Positions 25,801 to 40,190 of a stretch of DNA of 64,000 nt are shown one piece after another. Every line of letters starts with the position of its first letter. Position 1 is the stretch's first letter. The stretch spans positions 29,186,864 to 29,250,863 of the forward strand of contig CM073322.1 of the NCBI GenBank assembly GCA_037043015.1, in the 5' to 3' direction. The stretch comes from Bryum argenteum (taxonomy: Eukaryota; Streptophyta; Bryopsida; Bryales; Bryaceae). The notes beneath the pieces were generated by a model. That model was not told the origin of the DNA and ran no database searches. It saw only the letters and a program-made list of their open reading frames with translations. The position numbers were made by a program, and so were the translations under genes.

Positions 25801-28800
25801 AACCGATTGAGAGCTTCCAAGACATCGGAAGGCGCCAAATTCAGTTCATCCAACACAATCCAGTAGCCCTTCCGTACAGCTTCAACAAGTGCTCCTTCCT
25901 GGAACACCAGCTTCCCTGAAGTATCAGTCACGTAGGAGCCGAGGTACTCTTGAAGATCTGTATGTTCGTGATTATTGATTCGAACAAACCGATGGCCCGT
26001 AATGGTAGCCAGGTACTCAACCAGACTTGTCTTCCCACTTGAAGTTGGACCTTGTAATAAAACTGGATACTTTCGAACAAAAACTGCCCTGGCCAGATTC
26101 TTAAGATGTTCTGTGATGGTCTTAGTCAGCACATACCGATCTCGAGACTCCAACGATAACCTGCCAATGGAACAAGTTAGAAAAGAAGTAAAACATAGAG
26201 GCCGTTCGTACTAAGCATGTAACATCGACACACACTCTAAAATGCTTATTAAAAACAATCATATATGCTAGAGGACGAAGAGTATATCAACGTTTAATAA
26301 AAGCAACATCCTCAACCGTGACTGACCTTGAGGGCTGTGCGCCACCGCTCTCCACCCAAATATGTTCCACCAGAACATGGGCTGCACTAGGCTGCGGCGG
26401 CACTTTAAGAAGAGCCTTCAGCGCTTTAGTGGCAGCAGGTCCAGTAGTCTTCAACAATGCAGAATAGATGAGTTGCTCCATGATCAAAGCACTTGGTTGA
26501 TCGAGGAGGGTCAGAAAAGACATGCAGATCCCATCATACAATGATCTCAAGAAACCATATGTCGACATGGCAGCACATGTATACTCAAGTGCTCTCGCAA
26601 GTGATCTTAAACTATATTGGGGCTTCTGATTAGCTCCATCCAAGAGCCTAGTCCCAGATTCTTGTCGGGCTTGCAGGTAAAAATTCACGATGTCTTCCAC
26701 AGGAGGAGACGGAACAGAATTCTCAAGGTACTGAAATACCAACGCTTGCAAATCCTCCTTCTGTGTAAGCTCGTCGATATACAACTCTGTAAATCGGTTT
26801 CGTAAGGAGATAGGTAAGTCTCGTTTCCCAAAGTCAGTTGCTGGATTCATACAAGCGAATATACGAAAGTTGGAGTGGCGGGACACATTTTCCACATCAC
26901 CACGCTCCGTGAGAGATAATGTTCCTGCTGCCCCTTCTAAAACACCTGTTAATCTCTCCAACGTCTCAACTGGAGCCAGATTGACTTCATCAAGCAAAAG
27001 CCAGTGGCCCTCTCGAATAGCCTTCACTAGAACTCCCTCCACAAATGAGAAAGCAAAGCCCGTGTTTGCAGCTTCCACTTGCCGCTCGGCCTTTCGCAAA
27101 TCTGACGTGAAAGCTCGCCACCGGTTTAACAGTCTGTTGTTGAGAGGACGTTTTCTTTTAGGGCTCTGCTCCTCTACAGAATGCCCATTAGCAGCTGCTT
27201 CCTTCACATTTCCAGTGGACAAACTTATATCAGAGTCAAAAGATGCTCCCAAAATCTCCGAAACTTTCCCAATGACACTCCGAAACGACTTCAATAGCCT
27301 ATCCCACTTTCTCTTCTCAGCATGACGCTGTACATGCTCCAGCAGTTCGGTATTCTTCTTTTTCGGAAAAGTATCTTGAAAAAGAATGTTGAAGGTCTCA
27401 AGAAGAGGTGCGCATACACCTTGAGCTTCAACTGGCTTGTACCCTCCAAGAAAGTCCGCACTATCTGTCTGCTGACTCATATTCAACACAATGAGAGGCA
27501 TACCCAGTTGCCAAGCAAGATGCTGGACCACACTGGTTTTCCCAGTACCTGTCTCACCAACGAGAAGAACTGGCTCCTGCTGCTGCACACACATAGCTAT
27601 AGCTTCCAATGTGCGTACAGCATGTCCCGTGTTTGCGAAGAGACGAGTAGACTGAGGCTTCCCAGTTCTGGCCTGGCATGAAAGATTAGCTCTGCCCACT
27701 TGCAATGAAGACATGGTCTTTTGAGTGGAGGGCTTATTGAGCGACAAATAGAAATTAACACGGTCCACAGGAACATTCCAAAACTGTCCAATTACTGAAA
27801 GAGCCAGTTGCCGATCAGAGGTATTGGCTATTGAGGCACCAAAACAGTCAGCAGCTTCCACATAAATGCGTTCTCGAGCAAAACTCGAAAGTACCGAAGC
27901 TCCTAGGACTTGAGAACCTAACAAGGAAACCCGCGTGCACCACTTGAACAAATCTCGGGTAGAAAACTGTCGGCCTACGTACACTGCAACATCTGGTAGT
28001 CCAGCACTAGGATTTTCAGACTGCGAGGCAATGTGCTTGACCAGGTTAAATGTGCCGATAAGTTTTGATACTACGGGAGAAAGAGACGGGAACCGGGTGC
28101 GGATAATGTCTGCCAGTTCATCGTCATTCGGAGAATCGATCACTACTTTCCTCCAGAGGTTCCCCAACATTTCCTTCTTCCCACCTGCGAAAGCATTACT
28201 ATGCCTCGTCCGGGTAACGGTTGAGAAAATTCGGAAATTGTCGGCAGCTGGTACCATCTCTCCACGCCCTGGTATATACAACTTCCGATCCTCGAGCAAC
28301 GGAATAAGAGCAGAAAAAATCTCGAATGGGGCCCTGTCAATATCTTCAAATACTACCCACATGCCTCTCACAACTGCTTGCGTAAGAGCCCCAGGCTGCC
28401 ACTTAAACTCTCCTGGTATTTCAGTGCAGGCATAGTTCCCCAACAATGTCTTGCTGTCCATCTGGTCATCCAAGTGAATAAAAAGAAGATCCAGATTGCC
28501 CGTAGTGTGAGCCAGCTCCTGAATCAAAGAAGACTTTCCAGATCCTATCGGTCCTTCTAAAAGCACTGGACATCGTTGGCTCAATGCCAGTACTACGGCC
28601 TGAAGATTCCGTTTCACTGTTGGTGTCAATACTAATTTATTACTTGACGGTGGCAACGCCCTGGAGAATAGAAAACAAACGAGCCAGCATGAGAATGACT
28701 CATTCACCAAGGCACTACAAACCTGTTGAGTCGTAGTTGCGTTCTAACTCAATCAATAATCTAGAATCAAAAAGCAATAGAGAGGGAACCAATACCTGCC

Positions 28801-30190
28801 CTCCCGCAAATCTTGCCGAACCGGGAGATCAATTCCACAAACTTGCAAGTGAAAGCTATTTGTCCCTTTCCAACTTTTAACGCTGCTCAAACTCCAATCA
28901 GAACGAGCATCTTCGGCTTGAATTGAGTCTTGAGCCGGATCAGTCCTTTCTAAATACATTCCTATCTTCTCAACAGCCGTTAGTTGGCAATAACTTTTCC
29001 ACCGGAGGTGGCAGCCGAAACTCTGCTCATCTGTCAACCCCGCCACTGTCTGGCTAAATTCTAGAGCAGCCTTGTCGCTCATTTGCAAAATTTGAGTGAC
29101 AATTCGAGCTCCGCACCATCGAACATCTAAACTTGCTTCATCTAAAGTCTTCGGTAACAAGCGTAATAAATCTAAAAACGGACTCCAGTCCCACAGCTCC
29201 CGAAATACGGTCGACTCCAATTGTAGAAGGCGGTAAGATGCATACACGACTTCACTAAATGCAGGCACCCCTGACATTGAAGGTTTCTCAGCGCCAATCA
29301 TTGCCTGAATATGTTCTGCCCCTCCATGCAGAAGGCGCTCGTAAGGAGATGGAGCAAACTCAAAGTATTGGAGAAATGAACTGATCGCAAGCCCACACAC
29401 AAACGTCAGATGCCTTAAACCCTAGACCTTAAAAGTAATGAGCCTGACCTTAAACCCTGAACCTTGACACCTTAAACCCTGAACTTTGACACCTTAAACC
29501 CTGGGCCTTAATACCTTAAACCCTGGACCTTGATACCTTAAACGCTGAACTTTGACACCTTAAACCCTGAACCTTAACACCTTAAACCCTGAACCTTGAC
29601 ACCTTAAACCCTGAACCTTGACACCTTGTCCCCTGAACCTTGACACCTTGTACCCTGAACCTCGACACCTTGTACCCTGAACCTCGACACCTTAAACCCT
29701 AAACCTTGCAGCTTAAACCCCAGCTGCTACCCAAATGCCACTGAAATTTAATTCACACAAGCAAATTCCAATCTGAACAAAAGAACACGCACCTAAGCAA
29801 GTAAGGTGCCAAGTCCAGCAAACGACTGAACATGATACAAGTGTATTCATGTAACCCAAGGTCCCAACCACCGCCATTTCGCAACCGCGTAGATATTCCA
29901 ACGAACCCCTCGCCCTCTCGACCGGACGAGCCTCTCCCCTGCCTCCATAGTTGCCTCAAGGATTGAATCAAAGTGTCCAAAACCCTGGCAAGAATTGGCC
30001 GAAAGCAGCTCAGCGCCGCAAGTCCTACATCAGGCCGAATCACAAGGTCCTGGACGACCTCCAGGACGCGATTCTCCTCAATTCCGCTCCCTCTCTGTGT
30101 CAGCAGCAACGCCGCGACCTCAGAATCATCACGTAAGCCTGGGTACCTCTCAACCAGCCTCCGCAACGCCTCGCCAGAGTCGTGCTTCAT
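10849..30190 (-). CDS. MDN1: Midasin, giant AAA+ ribosome-assembly ATPase
   Basis: Midasin (Rea1) is the dynein-like AAA+ remodeller that strips assembly factors from pre-60S ribosomes. Twelve exons, by consensus sites and frame: 30190-29793, 29380-28796, 28660-26327, 26160-24878, 24722-24481, 24312-23407, 23185-22461, 22233-21974, 21807-21428, 21177-14940, 14854-14093, 13859-10849. They total 17124 nt, 5707 residues and stop, against about 5400-5600 in known midasins. Six Walker A motifs appear in order: GPIGSGKSS (~364), GETGTGKTS (~694), GPTSSGKTS (~1144), GETGCGKTM (~1442), GSPGVGKTS (~1861), GPPASGKTS (~2179). A long alpha-helical linker follows, mostly in one 6.2-kb exon. Then come an Asp/Glu-rich region (~4780-5300) and the C-terminal MIDAS domain with AIDDSRSMSES (~5500), which binds Ytm1 and Rsa4 UBL domains. 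The ATG at 30190 is the first in frame. The gene appears intact. Confidence 0.96.
29405..29725. repeat. Telomere-like 22-bp minisatellite in MDN1 intron 1
   Basis: About 13 imperfect copies of a 22-bp unit, CCTTAAACCCTGAACCTTGA plus CA, run through most of the first intron (29381..29792). Variants replace TTAAACCC with TTGTACCC or TTGTCCCC towards the right end. The AAACCCT core, and the AAACCCTAAA at the right end and AAACCCTAGA at the left end, match the plant telomere unit. All copies have the same orientation. Confidence 0.9.
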
Positions 30191-30210
30191 CTTTCCAGCT
30201 CGAACCTCAT
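30187..30210 (-). other. Possible short uORF overlapping MDN1 start
   Basis: An out-of-frame ATG at 30210 opens a seven-codon frame (MRFELER). Its TGA stop overlaps the MDN1 start codon as ATGA. If the leader includes this ATG, translation of MDN1 could depend on leaky scanning or reinitiation. The 5' end of the transcript is not known. Confidence 0.4.
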
Positions 30211-30446
30211 AGCCTCTCTCGACTTGGACCGAAATCCGTCCTAGTCCAACAGCTTCGACAAAAATCTGCGCAACCACAAATCAGCACAAAAATACCAAAA
30301 TGCGCGTCGTCAGAAATCTGTACACCCGTCTCCCCCTGCGGGCCGAGTCCCGAGTCCCGGCGCCACAAGCCCGCACAACAACGCCTCCGTCAAAACCTTC
30401 GTCAACTGCGCAACCACAACCCAGCACAACAAAACCTGGCTGCGGT

Positions 30447-30460
30447 GGGTTTAGGGTTTA
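30447..30460 (-). promoter_or_regulatory. Double telo-box upstream of MDN1
   Basis: On the minus strand this reads TAAACCCTAAACCC, two joined telo-box units about 260 bases upstream of the MDN1 start codon. This fits a gene co-regulated with ribosome-biogenesis genes. The transcription start is unknown. Confidence 0.55.
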
Positions 30461-30479
30461 AGGACTTAAAATGAATGCA

Positions 30480-33273
30480 GGCGTCACTGTAAACTATTAA
30501 AGTTTCAAGGTTAAAAGCAAATAAAAGCAAAGTTGAAAATGAACTATTATATCATAGAAAAGACTTTAAACTATTGTTGACTCATATTATAGACTTTCAC
30601 TAGAACATTAATAATCTAGAGATACTTGGTGTGTCTAGGTATTAAAATACTCTATCTAAATTTGGTGATTTACAGAAAAACATTTCAACAAAATAATTCT
30701 CAAAAGTTAAAAATACAACTCTAAACAGAAAAACTGGCAACCAAGATTTTATCATTTTATTGTCTAACTTACAGTGGTGAAAACTTTCAAAGAATATTCA
30801 AATGGAAAAATAGGCTAAAACTAGACCCTTTGCACTCAAATCTACATCTTATCTACAAAATATTTTTCAATTGGTCGGGATTTCTATCACTTAGACTAAA
30901 CTCTTAATGGAATACATTCCAAACAATAGAGTTGAAATCTAAAAGTGGATGAAAGAGATATAGCTCTTCAAATATCAACCATTTTTCCACTTTTTTCATT
31001 GTGAGAACCATATTGCAAATCTAATACCAAAAGTATTTGGATTAAAAATTTTCCAACTATAAAGTTGTTATATTTCATTTTTAGGATTGTGATCATGTTA
31101 ACCCCTAAAGATCCACGGCCACCAAAGTGGAGGTTTTCTATTTCGGGAAGCCTAGATGAAGGGGTTAAAAGTAATATTTTTTCCTAAAATTTTTACTGGG
31201 TGCTCCTTACACCGCAAAGTGCACGTGGTAAAATTTGCAAATCCAAATTCCAATTTTAGAACCTTCATTTAGAAATTTTAGGTTTGAAGTCCAAAAAGGG
31301 CAATTTAAATTTAGTCTTTTTTTATTTATTTTTTTTGGAAATATGTTCATGAACAAATCACTACTTGAGTTCCAAAGTAACCCAAGTCAAAAAGTTTGTC
31401 AATTTCACAAGGGCAACCCTCCAAAATTACAAAAACAATCTTCACAATTTCTAGTAATTTCTGAATTAACTCTTACAAAATTTGTCAAAATTTAAGGTTT
31501 TGGAATTTTCCCAATTTTTTTTTTTTCTCAAATTTTACAAACTCATAAAGGCACCTACTCGCAGTTGGGATCTTTAATTAAGCCAAATATATTGAATGAA
31601 ATGCATGTTTTACTATATCGTTGTTTTATACCTTCTTTTACGAGATAATTTGCATGAAGGTCACAAAAATGGAATGAGTTTCCAAAATTTTGCATGAGCG
31701 TACACAACTTGATTACCCATATGAAAAAAAATATGGGAATTATGTTTGGGGTAACAATCTTCAATTTTCTCTTTGCTCCATGGAAACAATGTCTCACAAG
31801 CAATGCCCGAAAAAACTTTTGCACCAACTATGAATGTTATGATCTTACAAACGTTAAAGATCCAACGATTGAAATTTCACATGGTAGCAGTGATAGTAGG
31901 TAGGTTTGAGATCTTACGGTTGAAAGTACAGATAAACAATAAAAATTTTGACCATATCTCAATTCGAACAAGGTGGTAGAAAATCGCAGTTTTGGAAGTC
32001 CAAAAAACGCTTGGATTTTTAGGGGTTAAAAATAAAATAAAAAATAAAAAATCAAAAACTCTTGTTGGTTTTGCATAATCCACTTGCAATGGTAAATCTT
32101 TCTTGATGCTTGAAAACCGAAAACCAAAAGTTGCTTTCACTTAAATGCGTGCCATTTAATCATACTTCATTTTATGGGTTTGCAAATTTCACCACACAAA
32201 AAAATTAGACTTGTTTTGGAACCCAACCCAAATGATTTTGTCCAAAAGAGAGTTTGAGGTAAGGAGTAATGGTTCTTCAAAGTTTGTGCCCCTTCATCCA
32301 AAATGTAGAAAAAAGACACTCGGGGACGTTGAGGAGTAATTTGATTCTTGTAGAAATTCTTGTAGAACTACCAAAACTATTGGAAACTAACTTCTTCTTA
32401 CACCAATCCTTAGACTTGCACTTAGGTGACCACTCTTACACTAAATGAGAATAATGTGTCATTCCTTGTCCTTGTAATTCTTTTTGAGATTCAGCGTAAA
32501 TTTATTTCTTTGACCAAGATGATGAGATTTTCCAAAAAATCTCACCGTTGTGCTCAGCATATGATCTATAGTGATTTTCAAACACTCCAACTGTAGAATC
32601 TTGTCCAATTAGTCTACCACACCAAGTTCTTATCAAATTTGATTGTACATGAGTTGAGATATATTCAGTCAAAGTTCTAGCTTTTATTAATAGTGATCCT
32701 AAATGGCGACAAGCAACATGATAGCTTCCCCATGCAGCAGTACCATGTACTCAGAGCTTACATTATAGAGTGTCACTTCGAGGTATCACTTTAGTAACAC
32801 AATATTTTTCCAACTTAAGAAAATCATATCTCATTGTAGAAGAGTCCAGAAAAGATGATTCCACTTGTTTTAGCTTTCTACTAATTTTCCCCATGCACAA
32901 AAATTGCTCGAACCAATAACATCCCTCTGGAGTTTCTGTGCTGAAAAATAGTCACCTTATTGTATAACGTCCCAAAGTTTCAAAAATTCTGGATGAGTGC
33001 ATGGGAACAAGAGAACAGATAAGTGGAACAGCATCTTGACTCAGCTCCACATCACTGCTCCTCAACATTCTCGTCCGAAAGTTCTCAGTGGATCTCGCCG
33101 TCTACATGATGTGCATGGCGCTTCTCTCGTGAAGTCGGACGATTCCCCTGCGCACTAGCTCTGCCCTTCGCCAGCTAGCTACTTCTCAGCTTGCAGCTCA
33201 ATTTACGGTGCACTGCTCCATTAGTGCTCCTGTTCTCGTTTGCTTGCCGGTGTTGTGATCGGAGCCTGCTGCG
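30480..33273. other. AT-rich intergenic DNA, dispersed repeat copy B
   Basis: No gene was found. Dispersed repeat copy B spans about 30770-32310, with landmarks such as CCCTTTGCACTCAAATCTAC near 30823 and TTAAATGCGTGCCATTTAATC near 32140. It is split by a TIR-bounded insertion at 31098-32029. The last 300 bases become GC-richer and probably hold the promoter and 5' UTR of the AGT2 gene that starts at 33274. Confidence 0.6.
31098..32029. mobile_element. TIR element nested in repeat copy B
   Basis: The segment begins TTAACCCCTAAAGATCCA and ends TGGATTTTTAGGGGTTAA, giving an 18-bp terminal inverted repeat with one mismatch. It is about 932 bp, interrupts a sequence that is continuous in the other copies of the host repeat, and has no transposase frame. 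A non-autonomous DNA transposon is the best reading. No clean target duplication was seen. Confidence 0.6.
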
Positions 33274-36095
<2,822 letters not shown>

Positions 36096-39000
36096 AGGAA
36101 CCGAAGCCCCGTGCTTGTGCATTCGTGCCAGTTACAAAGTCGAAGGATTGTAGGGTCCGGTTACTTATTGTTGATAATGCTGAAAATTCGGGTGAAAGGT
36201 TGCTCACGCAGGGTACTGTAGTGATCTTCATGTCCGCTAAATCCTCCCGTTGTACCAAGTTTGGTGGCAATTGCCACCAAGTTAAGCTTGAACGTTATTG
36301 TATTATACTTGTCCATTTGTAAGGCAACATGTAATAAAGTACTATTGTTCTCTATTCTGCTAGATTGCTCACAGTATCTTGGTTGTACCATCTTATGAGT
36401 GACCTGGTCTCGCAGAAGGCGGTGGCGGTGGGTAATTGCTGATTGAGGCTTGGGGTTCTATTATTTAAATTTTAGAAGTTGTCACTTTGAGAACATTCTT
36501 CAGGAACACTATCCTTGCGTATCAAAATTAATAACATGGATAATAGTATACCGGTACTTGTATCGTTGACTAGGGCATAAACTTGACACCCCAGGGTCAG
36601 ACTGAGCGGACATCCTATGCCAAATTTTGAGTGTCAAAATGACACCTGGCTCCAATTTTTGGGTGTCCCTATATAATTGCACTTGTACTTTTAGTATTCT
36701 CAAAATAGTCAAAAATTTAAGTGATATATGCTATAGTTCTTAAAATCACATTTATGGAACATATCATTTTTATATTATTTTGGTTTGAAATTTAAATTAT
36801 ACACGTCTTAAAGCAACGACCTTTTACTAGTAAAAAAATTGTTTGACTTGTCCGTAGTGCCTCGATCAATCAAAATCCAATCGCAATGGTCGGTTTTTCT
36901 TTAAAGATTTCATGGCACACAACTTTATCTTAACTTGTTGAAAATCAAAGTTGCTATGGTAATTTTGCCATTGCAACTCTCATGTGTGCCTTCAAATTTT
37001 AGATTACCAAACTAGACCATAACCTAGACTTGATATGATTAGTAGTGAAGAATTCTCTCTCACAAGAAGGTGAAACAACTTGTGATAAATCAGTCATGTT
37101 CCAAGGTCGACGAATTGGAAGATCGAACCAAGATTGAGACATTTTGTGACCAAAACATAAAGTTTGTCAAAGTGTATCTAGAAAATATTTAAGCTTCAAT
37201 CTCAAACCATGTGAATGATTTTTTTTCTTCCCCTCAAGGAAAAGAGCTCATAGACTTTGGAGCCATAAACAAGCACTTCATTATTAAAGTGTTGAGTCGG
37301 TGATAAACTAATGGGCCAACATAATTTAGTCACATTGAGAAACTTTTATTTAATTTAGAGATTGCTTCCTCATTGACTATCTCACCTTAACCACATTGGC
37401 ATGTGCATTAGACCAAATTCATTTGAATGACGCAATATTACATGATGAAATATATGTGAATGCACCATTCTCGTAGACGTCCAAGCAAATTATTTTGTAA
37501 TAATTAATTCCTTGAGTTGTGCAATTCTATTTAATTTTCCTCATGTAAACTTGAGAAAATATTTAGGTACAAGGGACACCCTAATTTGTTTTTGGTGTCA
37601 AAAGGACACCTTGTAAAAATTTTGAGTGTCTTCGAGGACAATGTGTTTCAAAATTGGGTGTCTTAGGGAACTCTTGGAGGCAAAATACACCCCCGAGGGT
37701 GTCAAATTTATGCCTTGTTGTTGATCATGTTGTAGCATGTACCTACATATATTTTAATATAGACTTAAAAAACCCACTTACATATTCTCTAACAACCCAA
37801 TTAATATACTTGAAGTGGGAAAAGAATTTAAAAATGAAAAAATTATGGGGCAAATGTTAGGTGTGGGTGAGGTGGTTATTAAGTGTACTTGAAGTTCAAA
37901 AGTTCAAAAGTTTTAAGGTTTAATAAAAAAAAGAGCTAAAATCTTCCAAAAGTCAAGTTAGCTCAAATAAATGTCGTGTGGATAGCCCGGAAGTGCCAAA
38001 AGCGGAGGATTGAATAACCAGGTTTATTGGAAAAGGGTAATGATCTTTGCCTTGCTAAATGTAGCTAGTCTTGCCTTTTTTGCCATTGAAAATGCTCTTG
38101 GAGGGTTTTTTGTGCTTTACTTTGAAATTTTCACTTTAATTCACAGTGTAGTTATGAACAAGTCAATTGAAGGGTCTTTTGGGCAACCCCTTACTTCAAA
38201 CTTGCCCAAAAAGTTATCATATCTTCCATTGTTTTTATGAAGTGTTGAGTTTATTCTAACCTTTACTCATAATATTTTATTAGATCTCACAATATTTACA
38301 AGTGAATAAATCTTAAAGAACTAAGGAGCTTTTTATATTAGTGCTCTACAAGATTCTACATAACTTATGATTTTGCAAATTATGATATGAAAAATCTAAA
38401 ATAGATCTGCTCATTTTGGTGAAAGTAGAAGGTTGCTACCCTTTTGAGCCTTTAGAGGTCGATATTTTGAAGCTTGGTTGGTTACCTTTATGGGTTTTTC
38501 TCTTGTAACATTTTCATGTGTGAATTTGTGTGTTGCTTGTTGAATTAAATTTATGAAGAATTTAGGGGATGGTTAGGGAGGGTGCATCTATTGTGTTTGT
38601 GAGATTTTATATGAAAGCATAAGGTGAGCATGCCTATTTTAAGGTGGTACAGGTGTACTACAATAACACGTAGGTTTGCAAGTGGTGCACCCTACAGTTT
38701 AAAGTATCCCTTCATAAAATTAAAACTTATTTCAAACCATCCTATTTTAGAATTGCATGGCTTGGTGTTGCTCCTTTGATAGGTCAATTCATATTGTTAT
38801 TTGAATTTAAGAGAGTTAATGACGGTGTATTGTGACCATCAAACCCTCCTAACAAATGTACGGTTAAATGGCCAACCCATGCTTAATAATGGGCATCTTA
38901 TCAATGCGTGTGATTGACCGCCTCTCTAGCGAAGAGGTGACATTCCACGTAAGAGATCAAGTTGTACTGGCATTGTTGATGGCACGAAACCTTTACACGT

Positions 39001-40190
39001 GGTTTTCAACGCAACGGGAGTATTTTCTTGTCTTTTATAATGAAAAGACATAAGTTCTTGAACTAATATGTCAAATGTTTCTCAGTGCAACTTTTTAATT
39101 CACTTTCTTCTTCCAAATTCACTCAAACAATAGGGTTCACAAAAACTTTCATTGCGCCTCTTCGTGTCCATCAAGCCTGAAAACAAAGTCCTACCTTGGG
39201 TATCTGTTCATCTAAGATCTGTTAAGCCTACTGTTTAGACCAGAAGCAACTGCCAGACCGATGGTATAAATTCTTTGCTGTCCTGCATTTGCTTCAGGCT
39301 CTTTCCGCATTTTCTAGGCCTGAGCTTTTTTCACATTTTTGTAGTCGAAGGAGCTTCACGTCCGGCCAGGTACTACCTAAGTTCGCAGTCCATGTCGATT
39401 GAACTCTTGCTTGTAATCAGGTGAACAGAATCCGACTTAAAACATTGCTGCACATGGTTTGCTTTTAATCTGAAACTTTTCCAGGACTCGATCCACATTT
39501 CTCGATTGCTGCTGTCCAGAGACTCACATCCGTCGATATGCTGTTGGGCTCCTTTGAGTTTCAAGTTCTTTGCTTTCGGGTTCTAACTGCTTTCGAAGAT
39601 TGTACTCTGGATTGTTCGTGTTGTCGACCTTAAGATTCTCAATGTATGCTACCGTAAAACTTGTTATCTTCTCGAAAACAAATTACTTTTTCAGTATTGT
39701 TGTAAGAAGGCTTATCTCTGGTTCTGAAATATTTTCGCTTGCATTGAGATCCAGCAGATTCTTGCTTTTTTTTCATGTGTGTTGCTTTTCACTATGATTT
39801 GTTGACTTGGGAGTTTCTCTTTGTTATGGAGAAGGTAGAGGAAGCCTTGATGTCCTTACAGGATAGATTGCGGTTTCCTCGACACGCTTATCATATAGAC
39901 AAAAGATTTACTGAAAATGAACGCTACCTACTAAAAGATAATTATGTTCGCTGCTCGTACCAAGAGATTATGCTTGACCCGAACTCAAGCAACGGCTTGC
40001 TTCTCTTCATGAGTGATGTACAGTGATTAGATTACTGAGGTACCATTTGTAACGCAGATATCTCAATTACGTTTTAGGTTACTGAACGTCTTCATTCTTT
40101 CATTGCTGAATGTATAAATCTGTGGGTTCCTATTACTCCAAGATCATGGTACCTTACAGCTAGATATGTTTACTCAGGTCTGCGTCGAAA
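36096..40190. other. AT-rich intergenic DNA
   Basis: The first few hundred bases are probably the AGT2 3' UTR. A foldback element lies at about 36573-37715. From 37720 to 39100 the DNA is AT-rich with no recognisable gene. From about 39200 to 40190 composition is less AT-rich, and short frames (up to 83 codons at 39775-40026) show no known domain. A TTTACTCAG acceptor at about 40170-40178, just before the subtilase ATG, suggests that part of this is subtilase 5' UTR or intron. Confidence 0.45.
36573..37715. mobile_element. Foldback/TIR element of about 1.1 kb
   Basis: The left end GGGCATAAACTTGACACCC is matched by the inverted right end GGGTGTCAAATTTATGCCT (17 of 19). Further, weaker similarity extends inward, with repeated GTGTC/GACAC motifs on both sides (36600-36670 and 37570-37690). 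The AT-rich middle has no coding frame. GTTGA occurs just outside both ends and could be part of a target duplication. It is probably a non-autonomous DNA transposon. Confidence 0.55.

Noticed and set aside
29405..29725. CRISPR-like array of short repeats
   Set aside because: The units are contiguous with no unique spacers, lie in a plant intron, and match a telomere-type minisatellite.
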